Shown: positions 43,976 through 53,502, counted from the stretch's first letter. The stretch: 64,000 nt of DNA from CBDBUR01 sp965209065 (GCA_965209065.1 OZ242373.1:868001-932000); one strand, 5' to 3'. The notes: generated by a model not told the origin, from the letters alone. Numbers and translations are program-made.

Positions 43976-44892
43976 GAGCAAGAAGACCCACCCAAGACAC
44001 AAAATTTCGCGCAATGCGTGTGGTTGAGATAAACCGACTGGTGCGCTTTCTTCAAGCTATCGCCTAAATTGAAATTTTTAGCGTAAGGCAAAAGCGTGCA
44101 AGCTATCACGCTCGGCGTTTCGTCTCCCTTATACTTGACAACCATACGGCTAGATGCGCACATCATATCATCGGGGTGCACGGATAGAATATCCCAGCAC
44201 TTTGTTGTAATCTCTGGCACTTCCGCTTGCTCGTCCATTTCGGTAAAAAAAGTAAAGGGATGCGCGCGCTCATCAAGTTTAATTTCGTGCTGATGTAAAA
44301 TGTTTTGATAGTGCTTGATTGAAGTTTCATCATCGTCTTGCGTGAATTGGCGGCCGGCAATATGAAGGCGGAAGCCTTGCTCCGAAAGCCAGCGCAACCC
44401 CTCTAGCGTTTTAGCGAAAGCGCCCGCGCCGCGCTCATCATCGTGGAGGTCTTGGCGATAACTATCTAAACTCACGCGCATAATCAGCTTCTCCGCACCG
44501 AACCTTTCTTTCAACGCCACCAAGCCCGCCTGCACTTTAGGACGCATCAAGGGCTGCATCGCGTTGGTGAGCACTAGAACCTCAAGCTCGGTTTGCATGC
44601 TAACCTCTAGAATGTCGTTCATCGCGGGGTTCATAAAGGGCTCGCCGCCGGTGAAGCCGAGCTGCTCTACACGAAAACCCTCGCGCGCGATTTCGTCTAA
44701 AAACTGCCGCACGTCCGCGACACTCAAATAAACCAGCCTGTCGTTGCTTGGGCTCGATTCAATATAACAATTCGCGCAAGTGATATTACACAAAGTCCCC
44801 GTGTTAAACCACAAGGTCTTCAGCTGCTTGAGCTCGACAAAAGCGCGCGCTTCGCCATCGGCAGTTTTATATTTATTTGAAAATTTATTCAT
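43972..44892 (-). CDS. Radical SAM protein with C-terminal Cys-rich (SPASM-like) tail
   Basis: The 306-residue protein has the cluster motif CNITCANCY (C35, C39, C42, a CX3CX2C), GFTGGEPFMNP for SAM binding and a partial TIM barrel. Extra cysteines near the C-terminus (TKCWDI, MMCASS, IACTLL, then HCAKFCVLGGSSCS at the end) could hold an auxiliary cluster. The substrate is unknown. The ATG at 44892 overlaps the HupE stop as TGATG. It is the last gene of the PPIase-HupE-radical SAM operon. Confidence 0.85.
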   Translation of the reverse strand: MNKFSNKYKTADGEARAFVELKQLKTLWFNTGTLCNITCANCYIESSPSNDRLVYLSVADVRQFLDEIAREGFRVEQLGFTGGEPFMNPAMNDILEVSMQTELEVLVLTNAMQPLMRPKVQAGLVALKERFGAEKLIMRVSLDSYRQDLHDDERGAGAFAKTLEGLRWLSEQGFRLHIAGRQFTQDDDETSIKHYQNILHQHEIKLDERAHPFTFFTEMDEQAEVPEITTKCWDILSVHPDDMMCASSRMVVKYKGDETPSVIACTLLPYAKNFNLGDSLKKAHQSVYLNHTHCAKFCVLGGSSCS

Positions 44893-46097
44893 CAAAAGAA
44901 ATTCCTTCCAAAAAACCAGTAAGCTCCGAGAAAAACTAAAAGAGAAGCCAGTGTTTGTTGCACGGGGAGGCTAAAAGCAACCTGCCCCTTCTTGCTTTTC
45001 CCTAACAATAAAACACTCGCGAGCAATAAGGCAATAAAAAATAACTGCCCCAGCTCCACGCCTATGTTGAAGCCCAAAAGCCCCAGCAAGAAGTAATCCT
45101 GCGGCAACCCTATTTCCGTTAGCACCGCCGCAAAGCCTAGCCCGTGAATTAAACCGAAACCTACCGATAAAATAGGCACCATACGTCTCGCTTGCTGTTC
45201 GTTTTGGATATATCCGCCCCACGCCAAAGAAAAAATGATGAGCCCTAAAAATGCTATCGCGGTTAATTGCGATGGCACAAAGAAGCTCAGGCACAAACAA
45301 ACGCCTAGCACCGCTGCTTGCGCGAAAATCACTTCGCGAAAATTGTGGTTGAGCAGGCCGCTTCGCTCTAAAGCCATCAGTAATATCGTCCAGCCGATGA
45401 GCGCTTCGACCATTGGAATGTCCGCCACCACGAACCCGCTCGACGCCAGCCCGAGCGTGAGGCTATGCCCTAAAGTAAAACCGGTGACCGCCCAAATAAC
45501 CTGACGGCTAAAACCGCACACCAATAAAAGCGCGACGACAAAAGCAAGGTGGTCAATCCCTTCTAAAATATGTTTTACGCCAAGCGCAGTGTAAGAAAAT
45601 AAAGTGTTCAGCCACGTGCTGCTTGGTTGCGTGCCTGATAGGTTAATCTCGTGAACCCTATTGCTGTTAGAAAAAATAAACTCGCCTTTGTTCTCTCCTG
45701 AAAGCACACGACTAAAATGAACACGGGCGAAATGAACATGAGACGGGTCGGAATCAAAAAAGCTATGCATAATAATTTTTAATTCTCTGTTGTGAGGGCA
45801 TTTCATTTTGAGCGCGGCAAAAATTCTATCTCCTGCCACTCTGGCTTTATTCTGCTGCCAAGCGCACGCGACTCCTTCTGCCGATAGAAGAATTGTTTTT
45901 TGTAAATGGTCTTGAAAGCGTTCGGTGGGCGTGGCGCGCGCGCGACCATAAGGCACGCTCTCTGCGGCAAGCAAGGGAGCCGAAAACTCTACGGCAAAAC
46001 TATTTCCTTCAACCTGCCAGCTAGAAACCGAACGAGAAAACCCATGCGCCCAAGCCTCTCCGCTCATCAGCAAAAAAACAAACAAAGCCCATTTCAT
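44892..46097 (-). CDS. HupE/UreJ-type membrane protein
   Basis: The 401-residue protein starts with a signal peptide (MKWALFVFLLMSGEAWA). It has a periplasmic domain of about 150 residues, then six to seven membrane segments with HILEGIDHLAFVVALLLV, GFTLGHSLTLGLAS and FGLIHGLGFAAVL. The histidines in these motifs match HupE/UreJ proteins, for which metal (nickel or cobalt) transport has been proposed. No hydrogenase or urease genes are nearby. It overlaps the PPIase gene by four bases. Confidence 0.85.
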   Translation of the reverse strand: MKWALFVFLLMSGEAWAHGFSRSVSSWQVEGNSFAVEFSAPLLAAESVPYGRARATPTERFQDHLQKTILLSAEGVACAWQQNKARVAGDRIFAALKMKCPHNRELKIIMHSFFDSDPSHVHFARVHFSRVLSGENKGEFIFSNSNRVHEINLSGTQPSSTWLNTLFSYTALGVKHILEGIDHLAFVVALLLVCGFSRQVIWAVTGFTLGHSLTLGLASSGFVVADIPMVEALIGWTILLMALERSGLLNHNFREVIFAQAAVLGVCLCLSFFVPSQLTAIAFLGLIIFSLAWGGYIQNEQQARRMVPILSVGFGLIHGLGFAAVLTEIGLPQDYFLLGLLGFNIGVELGQLFFIALLLASVLLLGKSKKGQVAFSLPVQQTLASLLVFLGAYWFFGRNFF

Positions 46098-47002
46098 TCT
46101 TGAACTTCAATTTGAGCTTGTCGGCGTAAATTTTTAATATAATCTTGTAGCATTTTCTCATCTTGGCTGACCTTATATTGTCTTTTGACTTGCTCTTTTA
46201 TTTGAGCGAAAGGAGGAATCAGCGCGGGTAATTTTTTTTCCACTAATAGAAAATAAAACCCATTTTCAGTTTCAATCATCGCGCTCGGTTTGCCAACCTG
46301 CAAAGTAGAAGCAATGCGCGTTAATTCCCTACCGAGATAGAGAGTAAGCGTTTCAAGCGGCACGGGTTGAGAGGGCAAGGCGACACTATGCTCGCCTTTT
46401 TTTTGAAGTTTGGCAAAAGCTCTCCCCTGATTTATCTCTCGCGCCAGTGCTTGCGCCACTACTTGTGCTCGGGCTTTATTTTCACGAGAAAAATAAATGC
46501 GCTTGACTTGTAAGCGCTCGCTTGCTTGAAACCACGCCCGATGTTTCTTGTGAAAGGCTTTAAGCTCTTCGTCAGTTGGAGAAGCGCTGCTACTAACATT
46601 ATCGAGAATAAAATTCACCATCGCCTGAATAAGCGCGCGGCGAATTTCGGGGTGGGATTGAGAAAGCCCCAAAGCTTTCGCCTTTTGTAGCAGAAGCTCA
46701 TTATCAATCATCGTTTGCAGCACGTGCTTCCTATCCTCAGCGCTAACCGCAGAGCGCCGCGCTTGCGACAGCACCAGCAAAGCGTGATTATATTCATTTG
46801 TAGAAATGGCGATGCCGTTCACCAGCGCGATGCTCGCCTTTGGTATGGGCTTGAAATAAAGCCCCTCGGCGAAGGCAAGCCCCAGCCCGAGCACAGCAGC
46901 AAGGAGGAGCGAGCCCCTGAGGAGCGAGCCCCTGAGGAGCGCACCTCTACCCACGCTAAAGCCGCGCTTAAAACCGAAATATCGTCCTTGCCTTTGATTC
47001 AT
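46094..47002 (-). CDS. Peptidylprolyl isomerase, SurA/PpiC type
   Basis: The 302-residue protein has an N-terminal hydrophobic signal or anchor, a SurA-N-like region around ALVNGIAISTNEYNHALLVL, and a divergent parvulin domain with VKRIYFSRENKARAQVVAQALA and FYFLLVEKK. It probably folds exported proteins in the periplasm. The start is the ATG at 47002. Longer readings would overlap the divergent DUF3604 gene. The N-terminal region contains a tandem RGSLL repeat before the hydrophobic stretch. Confidence 0.8.
   Translation of the reverse strand: MNQRQGRYFGFKRGFSVGRGALLRGSLLRGSLLLAAVLGLGLAFAEGLYFKPIPKASIALVNGIAISTNEYNHALLVLSQARRSAVSAEDRKHVLQTMIDNELLLQKAKALGLSQSHPEIRRALIQAMVNFILDNVSSSASPTDEELKAFHKKHRAWFQASERLQVKRIYFSRENKARAQVVAQALAREINQGRAFAKLQKKGEHSVALPSQPVPLETLTLYLGRELTRIASTLQVGKPSAMIETENGFYFLLVEKKLPALIPPFAQIKEQVKRQYKVSQDEKMLQDYIKNLRRQAQIEVQE
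46904..46948 (+). repeat. Tandem 15-bp units in the PPIase signal region
   Basis: The unit GAGGAGCGAGCCCCT occurs at 46904-46918 and 46919-46933, with a degenerate third copy at 46934-46948. Read on the minus strand it encodes RGALL-RGSLL-RGSLL at the start of the hydrophobic signal or anchor. Confidence 0.9.
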
Positions 47003-47010
47003 TATGTAAG

Positions 47011-47017
47011 TAAAATA
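47011..47017. promoter_or_regulatory. Possible shared -10 element between the PPIase operon and DUF3604 gene
   Basis: TAAAAT (47011-47016, plus) and TATTTT (47017-47012, minus) overlap in the 34 bases between the divergent starts at 47002 and 47037. The plus gene keeps a GGAGGG site. Confidence 0.35.
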
Positions 47018-47036
47018 GCAAAAAACGGAGGGAAAA

Positions 47037-49304
47037 ATGAAAAAAGCACTTATTGCTGTTGGCATTGTAGCCATTTTAGTTGTCGCGGGCATTTATAGTC
47101 TAGGCTCAGGGTTGCTCGGCAGCCATTTGGGTGCTGGCTCGGTGAGCGAGGCAGAGCTGCCGCGTGATGTCAAAATAGAAAAAGCCCTCGCCCAGCGGAA
47201 GGTTCAAACGAATCTCAATGCGCCGCGCAATAAGCAGGTTTTATTCGGCGATTTCCACGTCCATACGACTTTTTCTGTCGATGCCTTTTTCATCTCCTTG
47301 CCGATGTTGCGCGGACTAGGGGCGCACCCGCCCGCAGACGCTTGTGATTTCGCGCGCTTTTGCTCTAACTTGGATTTTTGGTCTATCAACGACCATGCCG
47401 AAGGTATCACGCCGGCGAACTGGCTCGATACGAAGCAGTCTATCCGCCAGTGCGATGCCGTTTCGGGTCCCGCCAACGACCAAGACTTGGTTTCTTTTCT
47501 CGGCTGGGAATGGACACAGGCCGGCAATCGTCCGGAAAATCACTACGGGCATAAGAATGTTATCTTCCGCGAAGTAGAGGAAGCCAAAACGCCCACGCGC
47601 CCTATTGCTTCTATCCCGCCGCCTGACAGCTTGATTGGCGGTGTGCGCAATTTAGCGAGCGGTGGCACCGGCCAATTAACCACGCGCGCGCTCCTGGCAC
47701 TGGTTGCCCCTGGGGGTCGCCGCGCGGAATATCTCAACTTCAACCGCTTCCTATACGAAATATATGACACACCCTCATGTCCCGAAGGCGTTCACGTGCG
47801 CAACTTGCCGGCGGACTGCTTTGAAGGCACGCAGACTCCTGAAGAGCTCTTTAGGAAACTTGACGAATGGGAATTGGATTCTATCGTTATCCCACACGGA
47901 ACGACATGGGGTTTTTACACCCCCGGCGGTAGCGACTGGAAAAAGCAGCTTAAAACAAACGACACAAGCCGCCAAACGCTCATTGAAGTGATGAGCGGAC
48001 ACGGCAATAGCGAAGAGTATCGCGATTGGCGCGCCGTGCGTTATAAAAACGGCAAACCCTTTTGTCCCAAACCGACAAGACACTATATGCCCTCTTGCTG
48101 GCGCGCTGGCGAAATCATCACCGAGCGCTGCTTAGCTGAAGGCAAAAGCCCAGCCGAATGCAAGAAACACGCCGCGCGCGCGCGTCAAAACTATGCTGAA
48201 AATGGTATCATCGGGCATTTAACGGTAGATGCCGCTTCCCCGGCGGAATGGCTCGACTCGGGTCAATGTCGTGATTGCCTCTTGCCGTCTTTTAACTATC
48301 GCCCCGCAGGCTCGGCGCAATACATTCTAGCCCTAACTGATTTTAGCGGCGGCAAAAAGAAACGCTTCAAGTTAGGCTTTCTTGCTTCAAGCGATAATCA
48401 TAACGCGCAGCCCGGCACCGGCTATAAAGAATTCGCGCGTCACGAAATGACCGAAGCCACCGGCGCTTTCAAAGCTGGCTCAGAGCTTGACCCGGTTCAT
48501 TTACGCGCGCAACGGAGCAAGCTCGCCACGCCGCTCGACTTCCCCGAAGCAACCGAAGGCTTCGAAGGTTTCCGCGCGATGGAAGCCGAGCGCAACGGCA
48601 GCTTCTTTACGACCGGCGGGTTGGTTGCGGTTCATTCGGCATCGCGCTCGCGTGATGGTGTTTGGTCGGCGCTCAAGCGCAAAGAGGTCTATGCCACTTC
48701 GGGCGATAGAATTCTCCTCTGGTTCGACCTCGCCAATTCGCCGAAAGGCAAAGTGCCTATGGGAAGTGAAGTGACAATGAATAACGCGCCTTCATTTACG
48801 GTTAAAGTCGCTGGCGCGTTCAAGCAGAAAGAGGGCTGCCCCGAGCATGTCCATGCCGCTTTGGGTGATGAGCGCGTGAAAAAGCTCTGCCTCGGCGAGT
48901 GCTACAACCCCTCAAATGAACGCAAGCGCATCACGCACGTTGATGTTATTCGCATTTTACCGCAGCAAAGGCAAGGCGAAAATGTTGCTAAGCTCATCAA
49001 AGACCCATGGAAACGGATTCCCTGCCGCGATAAGGGCGAGGGCTGTGTCGTGAATTTTAGCGACCCCGAGTTCAGCACGCTTGGACGCGATGCCGTCTAT
49101 TACGTGCGCGCCGCGCAAGAACCGAGCCCTGTGGTGAATGCCAAAAACCTCCGCTGCACTTATGACAAAGAAGGTAATTGCGTTAAGGTCAATCCCTGCT
49201 TCGGCGACTATCGCACCAGCACAGACGAATCTTGCCTCGCACCTGCGCCTGAAGTGGCTTGGTCCTCGCCTATCTTTATTGACTACCGCCGCTCACGCCG
49301 ATAG
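47037..49304 (+). CDS. DUF3604 domain protein, probably exported
   Basis: The 755-residue protein begins with a signal or anchor (MKKALIAVGIVAILVVAGIY). The DUF3604 family pattern follows: VLFGDFHVHTTFSVDAF near residue 70, DFWSINDHAEGITP, GWEWTQ, LGFLASSDNHNAQPG and a late RDGVWSALKRKEVYATSGDR. These HxH, NDH and SDNH motifs resemble a PHP-type metal-dependent phosphoesterase site. The substrate is unknown. GGAGGG precedes the ATG. It is divergent from the PPIase-HupE-radical SAM operon. Its 3' end overlaps the convergent glycosyltransferase by 12 bases. Confidence 0.88.
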   Translation: MKKALIAVGIVAILVVAGIYSLGSGLLGSHLGAGSVSEAELPRDVKIEKALAQRKVQTNLNAPRNKQVLFGDFHVHTTFSVDAFFISLPMLRGLGAHPPADACDFARFCSNLDFWSINDHAEGITPANWLDTKQSIRQCDAVSGPANDQDLVSFLGWEWTQAGNRPENHYGHKNVIFREVEEAKTPTRPIASIPPPDSLIGGVRNLASGGTGQLTTRALLALVAPGGRRAEYLNFNRFLYEIYDTPSCPEGVHVRNLPADCFEGTQTPEELFRKLDEWELDSIVIPHGTTWGFYTPGGSDWKKQLKTNDTSRQTLIEVMSGHGNSEEYRDWRAVRYKNGKPFCPKPTRHYMPSCWRAGEIITERCLAEGKSPAECKKHAARARQNYAENGIIGHLTVDAASPAEWLDSGQCRDCLLPSFNYRPAGSAQYILALTDFSGGKKKRFKLGFLASSDNHNAQPGTGYKEFARHEMTEATGAFKAGSELDPVHLRAQRSKLATPLDFPEATEGFEGFRAMEAERNGSFFTTGGLVAVHSASRSRDGVWSALKRKEVYATSGDRILLWFDLANSPKGKVPMGSEVTMNNAPSFTVKVAGAFKQKEGCPEHVHAALGDERVKKLCLGECYNPSNERKRITHVDVIRILPQQRQGENVAKLIKDPWKRIPCRDKGEGCVVNFSDPEFSTLGRDAVYYVRAAQEPSPVVNAKNLRCTYDKEGNCVKVNPCFGDYRTSTDESCLAPAPEVAWSSPIFIDYRRSRR

Positions 49305-50783
49305 CCCTTCTCCCCCCTTGTTATTGTTACCCTTTTGGGGAAACACAAAATGGGGAGTCTTCTCCCAGTAATAGGGGTCGTTGAAAAGCTGAAAAATAGC
49401 CCGCAGGCTCGCGAAGCCTAGCAAAAACCAATAGAGCGGCAAGCTCCAACAAGAGGCAATCAGTTTCTTCTTCTTATATTGCGGAAAAACCCGCAAGCTA
49501 TGAAAACTAAGCCCTATCGCGATGCCGTAATTGATGAAAATAATCAAGGCGGGATAAAAAGCATAAGAAGGCTCATACAAAAACACGACTCCTATCCCCA
49601 TCCAAAAAAATAAATGGAGCAGCACGGAAAAAAGATAGAACGGCACCAGAAAATGTAAAAACCAATAGCCTCTTATACCAATTTGCGCTTTGAGCTCTTT
49701 ACGCGAGCGCATCGCCACGAGCCACGTTTGCAACCAACCCTTAACCCAGCGCGTGCGTTGTCCCATCCAATTTTTCAAACTAAAAACTGCCTCCTCCTCC
49801 GTGATAGAAGATAGCACTTCAATTTTATATCCAAAGCGATGAAACCGTAAGCCGATGTCGGCATCTTCTGTTACATTATAAGGGTCCCATGCGAGCACTT
49901 CTTTCAACGGCTTCATTCTAAAATGATTGGACGAGCCTCCTAAAAAAGCCGGCAAGTTCAACCGCGTGATGAGAGGCAAAAAATAAGAAAATTGTAAAAG
50001 ATATTCTATCGTAAATTGTTTCGTTAGCCAGTTTTGGTCCCAATTATAAAAAATGAGCGGTGTTTGAACGCAAGCAAGTTTCTCGTCATGGCTGTTGAAA
50101 ATGTGTAAGGCGCGATAGAGTTGGTCGGGGTCGGGTTTATCCTCAGCGTCATAAATAACACAAAGCTCGCCGCGCGCGGTTTGTAGCGCGTAGTTGCAAG
50201 CCTTGCCCTTTGTGCGCGGCGGCGCGTCAGGCACAACGATAACTTCAAAGCCCTCTTGTAATGTGAGTCTTTCTACCGCCCTTCTTGTTTCATTATCGGC
50301 TTGCTCTAAAATAATTTTTATGTCTAGCTTCGCGCGTGGATAATTTATTTCCTCCAAAGCCTCTATGAGTTGCGGCAGCACATTTGCTTCCTTAAACAAA
50401 GGCACTAGAATCGTGTAAATCGGCACTGCCTCCTCGTTGCGCTCCTCTTGGTGAAAGGATAGCTTCATCGGCGAGCGATGCCAAAAAATAGAAAAATAAC
50501 GAAAAAGCAAACCCAAAGAAAAAGCCCCAGAAGATACAATCCCCACAGAAAAAAACATATTGGTGATAAAAGCATAACCGCCATAATAAAAGTTGTAATA
50601 AATAAGGCTCGCCCCTAGCACGAGCGCGATAACAACACCAAGTGCAATTTTCTTCATAGAGGTTTTATGATACTCCACCACCCCCAAAGCCGACATAGCA
50701 GGAAAAGCCTGATGAAGCCTTTCAACCGCAATAGGCATTTTTTCGTTTGCCATTTTTTCGTCTGGCATCTTTTTATTTGGCAT
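49293..50783 (-). CDS. Family 2 glycosyltransferase, membrane-bound
   Basis: The 496-residue protein has two N-terminal membrane segments and a GT-A domain with TILVPLFKEANVLPQLIEAL, VIYDAEDKPDPDQLYRAL, NVTEDADIGLRF and GQRTRWVKGWLQTW, the D, DxD, TED and Q(R/Q)xRW residues of processive enzymes. About three to four C-terminal membrane segments follow. The product polysaccharide is unknown. The first 16 residues are tandem MPNKK-MPDEK-MANEK units, each offering an ATG, so the true start is uncertain. The ATG at 50783 directly abuts the dinG stop. Confidence 0.87.
   Translation of the reverse strand: MPNKKMPDEKMANEKMPIAVERLHQAFPAMSALGVVEYHKTSMKKIALGVVIALVLGASLIYYNFYYGGYAFITNMFFSVGIVSSGAFSLGLLFRYFSIFWHRSPMKLSFHQEERNEEAVPIYTILVPLFKEANVLPQLIEALEEINYPRAKLDIKIILEQADNETRRAVERLTLQEGFEVIVVPDAPPRTKGKACNYALQTARGELCVIYDAEDKPDPDQLYRALHIFNSHDEKLACVQTPLIFYNWDQNWLTKQFTIEYLLQFSYFLPLITRLNLPAFLGGSSNHFRMKPLKEVLAWDPYNVTEDADIGLRFHRFGYKIEVLSSITEEEAVFSLKNWMGQRTRWVKGWLQTWLVAMRSRKELKAQIGIRGYWFLHFLVPFYLFSVLLHLFFWMGIGVVFLYEPSYAFYPALIIFINYGIAIGLSFHSLRVFPQYKKKKLIASCWSLPLYWFLLGFASLRAIFQLFNDPYYWEKTPHFVFPQKGNNNKGGEGLSA
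50734..50778 (-). repeat. Tandem 15-bp units at the glycosyltransferase N-terminus
   Basis: Three units related to GGCATTTTTTCGTTT (plus-strand reading) lie at 50734-50748, 50749-50763 and 50764-50778. They encode five-residue repeats that each begin with Met, giving several possible start codons at five-codon spacing. Confidence 0.9.
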
Positions 50784-53483
50784 TTACTTAAAAAAACTCT
50801 CTATTTGCACGAGCGCCTCCTTGAGCGGCACCCTTTCAATCGACAGGTGCGCGGGAAAAATAGGTTTCAACCGAGATGGAAAACGATTATCAAGCAGCAC
50901 AAAAACACCTCTATCATTATGTTTTCTAATCAAGCGCCCGAAGGCTTGCTGCAGACGCGATGCAACTATCATATCATCATAAAAGCCTTGTTTGAAGAGC
51001 TTGCGTCTTTCTTTGTGGAGAATATCGGGTTTTGCCCACGGCATTTTATCAAAAGCGATGAGGCGGAGCGCGCGACCGGGCACGTCCATTCCGTCCCGCA
51101 GGGCGTCGGTGCCGAGCAGGCACGCGTTTTCATCTTCTCGAAAAATATCAATCAGGGTCGCAAGCCCTAGCCCATGATGCTGCGCCAAAAGCTGTAGCCC
51201 CTGCTCTTTCAGCTTGCGCGCGATAAGTCCGTGCGCTTGCTTGAGGCGGCGAATAGAAGTCCAAAGCCCTAGCCCCCCGCCCTTGCTCGCGCAGAATAGG
51301 GCTGCCATCGCCTCTGCTTTGGCGCGGTTGTTTTTTTCGATGTCGGTAATAACGAGCATTTTAGCTTGGGTCGCATAGTCGAACGGAGACGGCGCGTAAA
51401 TAAATTTAGCTTGCTGCGGCAGATGTTTCGCGCCGGTGCGCCACGTAACCCAGTCATAATTATCTTCTTGTTTATCGCTGTCGGTGGGGCGGAGCGGCGT
51501 TAGACTTGCCGAGGTTATCAAAGCCGTTTTAGTTTGCGCGAGCACTTTCTCGGCAAAATCTTTTGAGGGGTCTAGCGCGCAACGAGTCATACCTATATCT
51601 TGCCCAATGCTTTTCGGGTGGCTTTCATCGCGTTCAATCACAAAGCGATCGACCCATTGAACCAGACCCTCTGTTTGACGCGCGCGCTGGCACATTTTTA
51701 TCCAAACCGGAAGTTGCTCTTGCGACCCATTCTGCAAAACCCGAACAACCGACAAAAGCGCCTTATCTTCAATGACGCTTAACGCGAGAAACAAATGCTC
51801 CATCGCTGTTTGTAATTCGGTTAGGTTCTGCTCTAGCTCTTGAGCCGATTGGAGTTCGCTCGGTAAGGATTCTAAATCATAGCCTTCGTCTTGTTTTGTT
51901 TGCGCATCCCACACTTTATTTTTTATTTCCAGCAAAAAATTCTCGGCACTCGTCAGAGGCTGCGCGCTTTCTACTCTTTCTTGCCATCGCGCTTGCGGAA
52001 GAAACCGCGCGGCGGCAGAGACCTCGTTTAGCAGAGGCACGATATGCGGGTGCTGCTCTAGAATAGGCGTGATACGCGCCGCCAGCCCCTGCTCGGCAAA
52101 GCGCGCCGAGCGCAGCAAGTCCCCGCCTCCCCTGCCGACAAGCCAGAAACGCAAGCGCCCCATCTCCCGACCCGTCAAGCGATAGGAAAAAGCACTATCG
52201 GCAACAGAAAAAAGATGATGCCCCTCATCAAAAACATAATGCCGCCCTTCGTTCTCTTGGGGCGCGAGCAGGTGGTTCGACAAAACGAGCGCGTGATTGG
52301 CAATAACAATATCCGCGTCCATCGCATCGATGCGCTGGCGCTCGACAAAACACGAGCGGTAGTGCGGGCAAGCCGAGTGAATACAATTCTCGCGGCTATC
52401 GGTAAAGCGATTCTGCTCGCCGCCCTGTGCGAGCCAAGAAGGAAAATCGCCCGAACGAATATCCCCATCTTTGCTCGCCCTAATCCAGCGCGCGATGAAC
52501 CCCAGCAAAATCCTATTCGTTCCGCGCTGATTTGCTAACCCCTCCTCAAAATTCAGCAAGCAAAGATAATTCTCCCTGCCCTTGCGTATGGCTATTTTAT
52601 GCTCGGGTAGCTTTTGGCTCTCGCGTGCAATTTGAGTCTGTAGCGCGCGCGTGTGCGTGATAACCCACACAGGCTCGCTTGTCTGCTTCGCCGCGAGATA
52701 GGCAGGCACAAGATAGCCCAGCGTTTTCCCAACGCCGGTGTCCGCTTGCGCGAGCATCACCTGCGGCGGCAAGGCTTGATTGCCTAGCGTCAATTCTGCC
52801 GCTTGGTGCATATAGTCTATCTGCCCGGCGCGCGCCTCTGCGGTTTCGCCGAGCGCTGCTTGTAAAAGCGCCTCCGCTTGCGTGAGAAACACCTGCGCGT
52901 CCTGCTGGCGCGGTTTGGGCGCGCGCGTCTTGGGCGAAGTGCTCTTTTCTATTTTAGGAATACGCCAGCGCGGTAAATCGCCCACGAGCTTGGTGAATTC
53001 CCTGCTGCTTTCTTTTTTCACTGGAGGCAAGTGCTGACCTACCACCTCTCCCCAAGCCCAGCCGCCTTCCTTCATCATCTCGGCGATGGCGGCGGCTCTA
53101 TGCGCTTCCCCCGTCGTCATTGTCGCCATTGTTGTCATTTCGGACAGGGCGTCAAGCAGACGGCGCGCGGCGCGTAAAATAAAAGCGGCGGCGGCTTGAG
53201 CCTCTTGCGGTGGGCTTTCGTTGAAGAAGCGCGCCAACCCCAGCGGGCTCGGCACACACGAGCGCGCCGGATAGACGAAAGCCCACAGCTCCATCACATC
53301 GAGCAGGCGTGCTTTATGTTTGAGCTCCGGCAAGCCGAACCGCCCGCAGATTAAAATATTTTTCTCCTGCTGGAGCAAAGCGATGGTTTCGGTTTCGGTT
53401 AAGATTCTAGTGCTACTAGTGCCGGCAGTGGCGGCTTGCGTCCCGTAAAAAGCGAGCGATGAGCTATTGTCTAAGCTTGTCAT
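50784..53483 (-). CDS. dinG: DinG/XPD-type ATP-dependent DNA helicase
   Basis: The 899-residue superfamily 2 helicase has motif I LAQADTGVGKTLGYLVPAYL, motif II VFDEGHHLF, and between them an iron-sulfur cluster candidate (LCLLN, then ENCIHSACPHYRSC with the closely spaced cysteines). The late motif region is LRLIAFDKMPWAKPD and motif VI lies in QAFGRLIRK. The N-terminus has the alphaproteobacterial feature LLDVMELWAFVYPAR. It should unwind 5'-3' in repair. I choose the ATG at 53483, six bases from a TATTAT. The residues MTTMATMTT come from a 9-bp tandem repeat at 53113-53139. Confidence 0.9.
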   Translation of the reverse strand: MTSLDNSSSLAFYGTQAATAGTSSTRILTETETIALLQQEKNILICGRFGLPELKHKARLLDVMELWAFVYPARSCVPSPLGLARFFNESPPQEAQAAAAFILRAARRLLDALSEMTTMATMTTGEAHRAAAIAEMMKEGGWAWGEVVGQHLPPVKKESSREFTKLVGDLPRWRIPKIEKSTSPKTRAPKPRQQDAQVFLTQAEALLQAALGETAEARAGQIDYMHQAAELTLGNQALPPQVMLAQADTGVGKTLGYLVPAYLAAKQTSEPVWVITHTRALQTQIARESQKLPEHKIAIRKGRENYLCLLNFEEGLANQRGTNRILLGFIARWIRASKDGDIRSGDFPSWLAQGGEQNRFTDSRENCIHSACPHYRSCFVERQRIDAMDADIVIANHALVLSNHLLAPQENEGRHYVFDEGHHLFSVADSAFSYRLTGREMGRLRFWLVGRGGGDLLRSARFAEQGLAARITPILEQHPHIVPLLNEVSAAARFLPQARWQERVESAQPLTSAENFLLEIKNKVWDAQTKQDEGYDLESLPSELQSAQELEQNLTELQTAMEHLFLALSVIEDKALLSVVRVLQNGSQEQLPVWIKMCQRARQTEGLVQWVDRFVIERDESHPKSIGQDIGMTRCALDPSKDFAEKVLAQTKTALITSASLTPLRPTDSDKQEDNYDWVTWRTGAKHLPQQAKFIYAPSPFDYATQAKMLVITDIEKNNRAKAEAMAALFCASKGGGLGLWTSIRRLKQAHGLIARKLKEQGLQLLAQHHGLGLATLIDIFREDENACLLGTDALRDGMDVPGRALRLIAFDKMPWAKPDILHKERRKLFKQGFYDDMIVASRLQQAFGRLIRKHNDRGVFVLLDNRFPSRLKPIFPAHLSIERVPLKEALVQIESFFK
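53113..53139 (-). repeat. Three tandem 9-bp units in dinG
   Basis: GTCGTCATT, GTCGCCATT and GTTGTCATT follow each other at 53113-53139 and encode MTT-MAT-MTT in the N-terminal third of the helicase. Confidence 0.85.
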
Positions 53484-53488
53484 TTGCT

Positions 53489-53495
53489 TATAATA
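53489..53495. promoter_or_regulatory. Shared symmetric -10 element between dinG and lysK
   Basis: TATAAT (53489-53494, plus) and TATTAT (53495-53490, minus) overlap. The plus element has a TTGTCT at 53467-53472 at a 16-base spacing. The minus element ends six bases before the dinG ATG and the plus element eight bases before the lysK ATG. Confidence 0.6.
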
Positions 53496-53502
53496 GCTCA
53501 TT

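Noticed and set aside
44892..46097. Nickel uptake gene for a local hydrogenase or urease
   Set aside because: The protein is HupE/UreJ-like, but no structural or accessory genes for these enzymes are in the window, so I do not assign that role.
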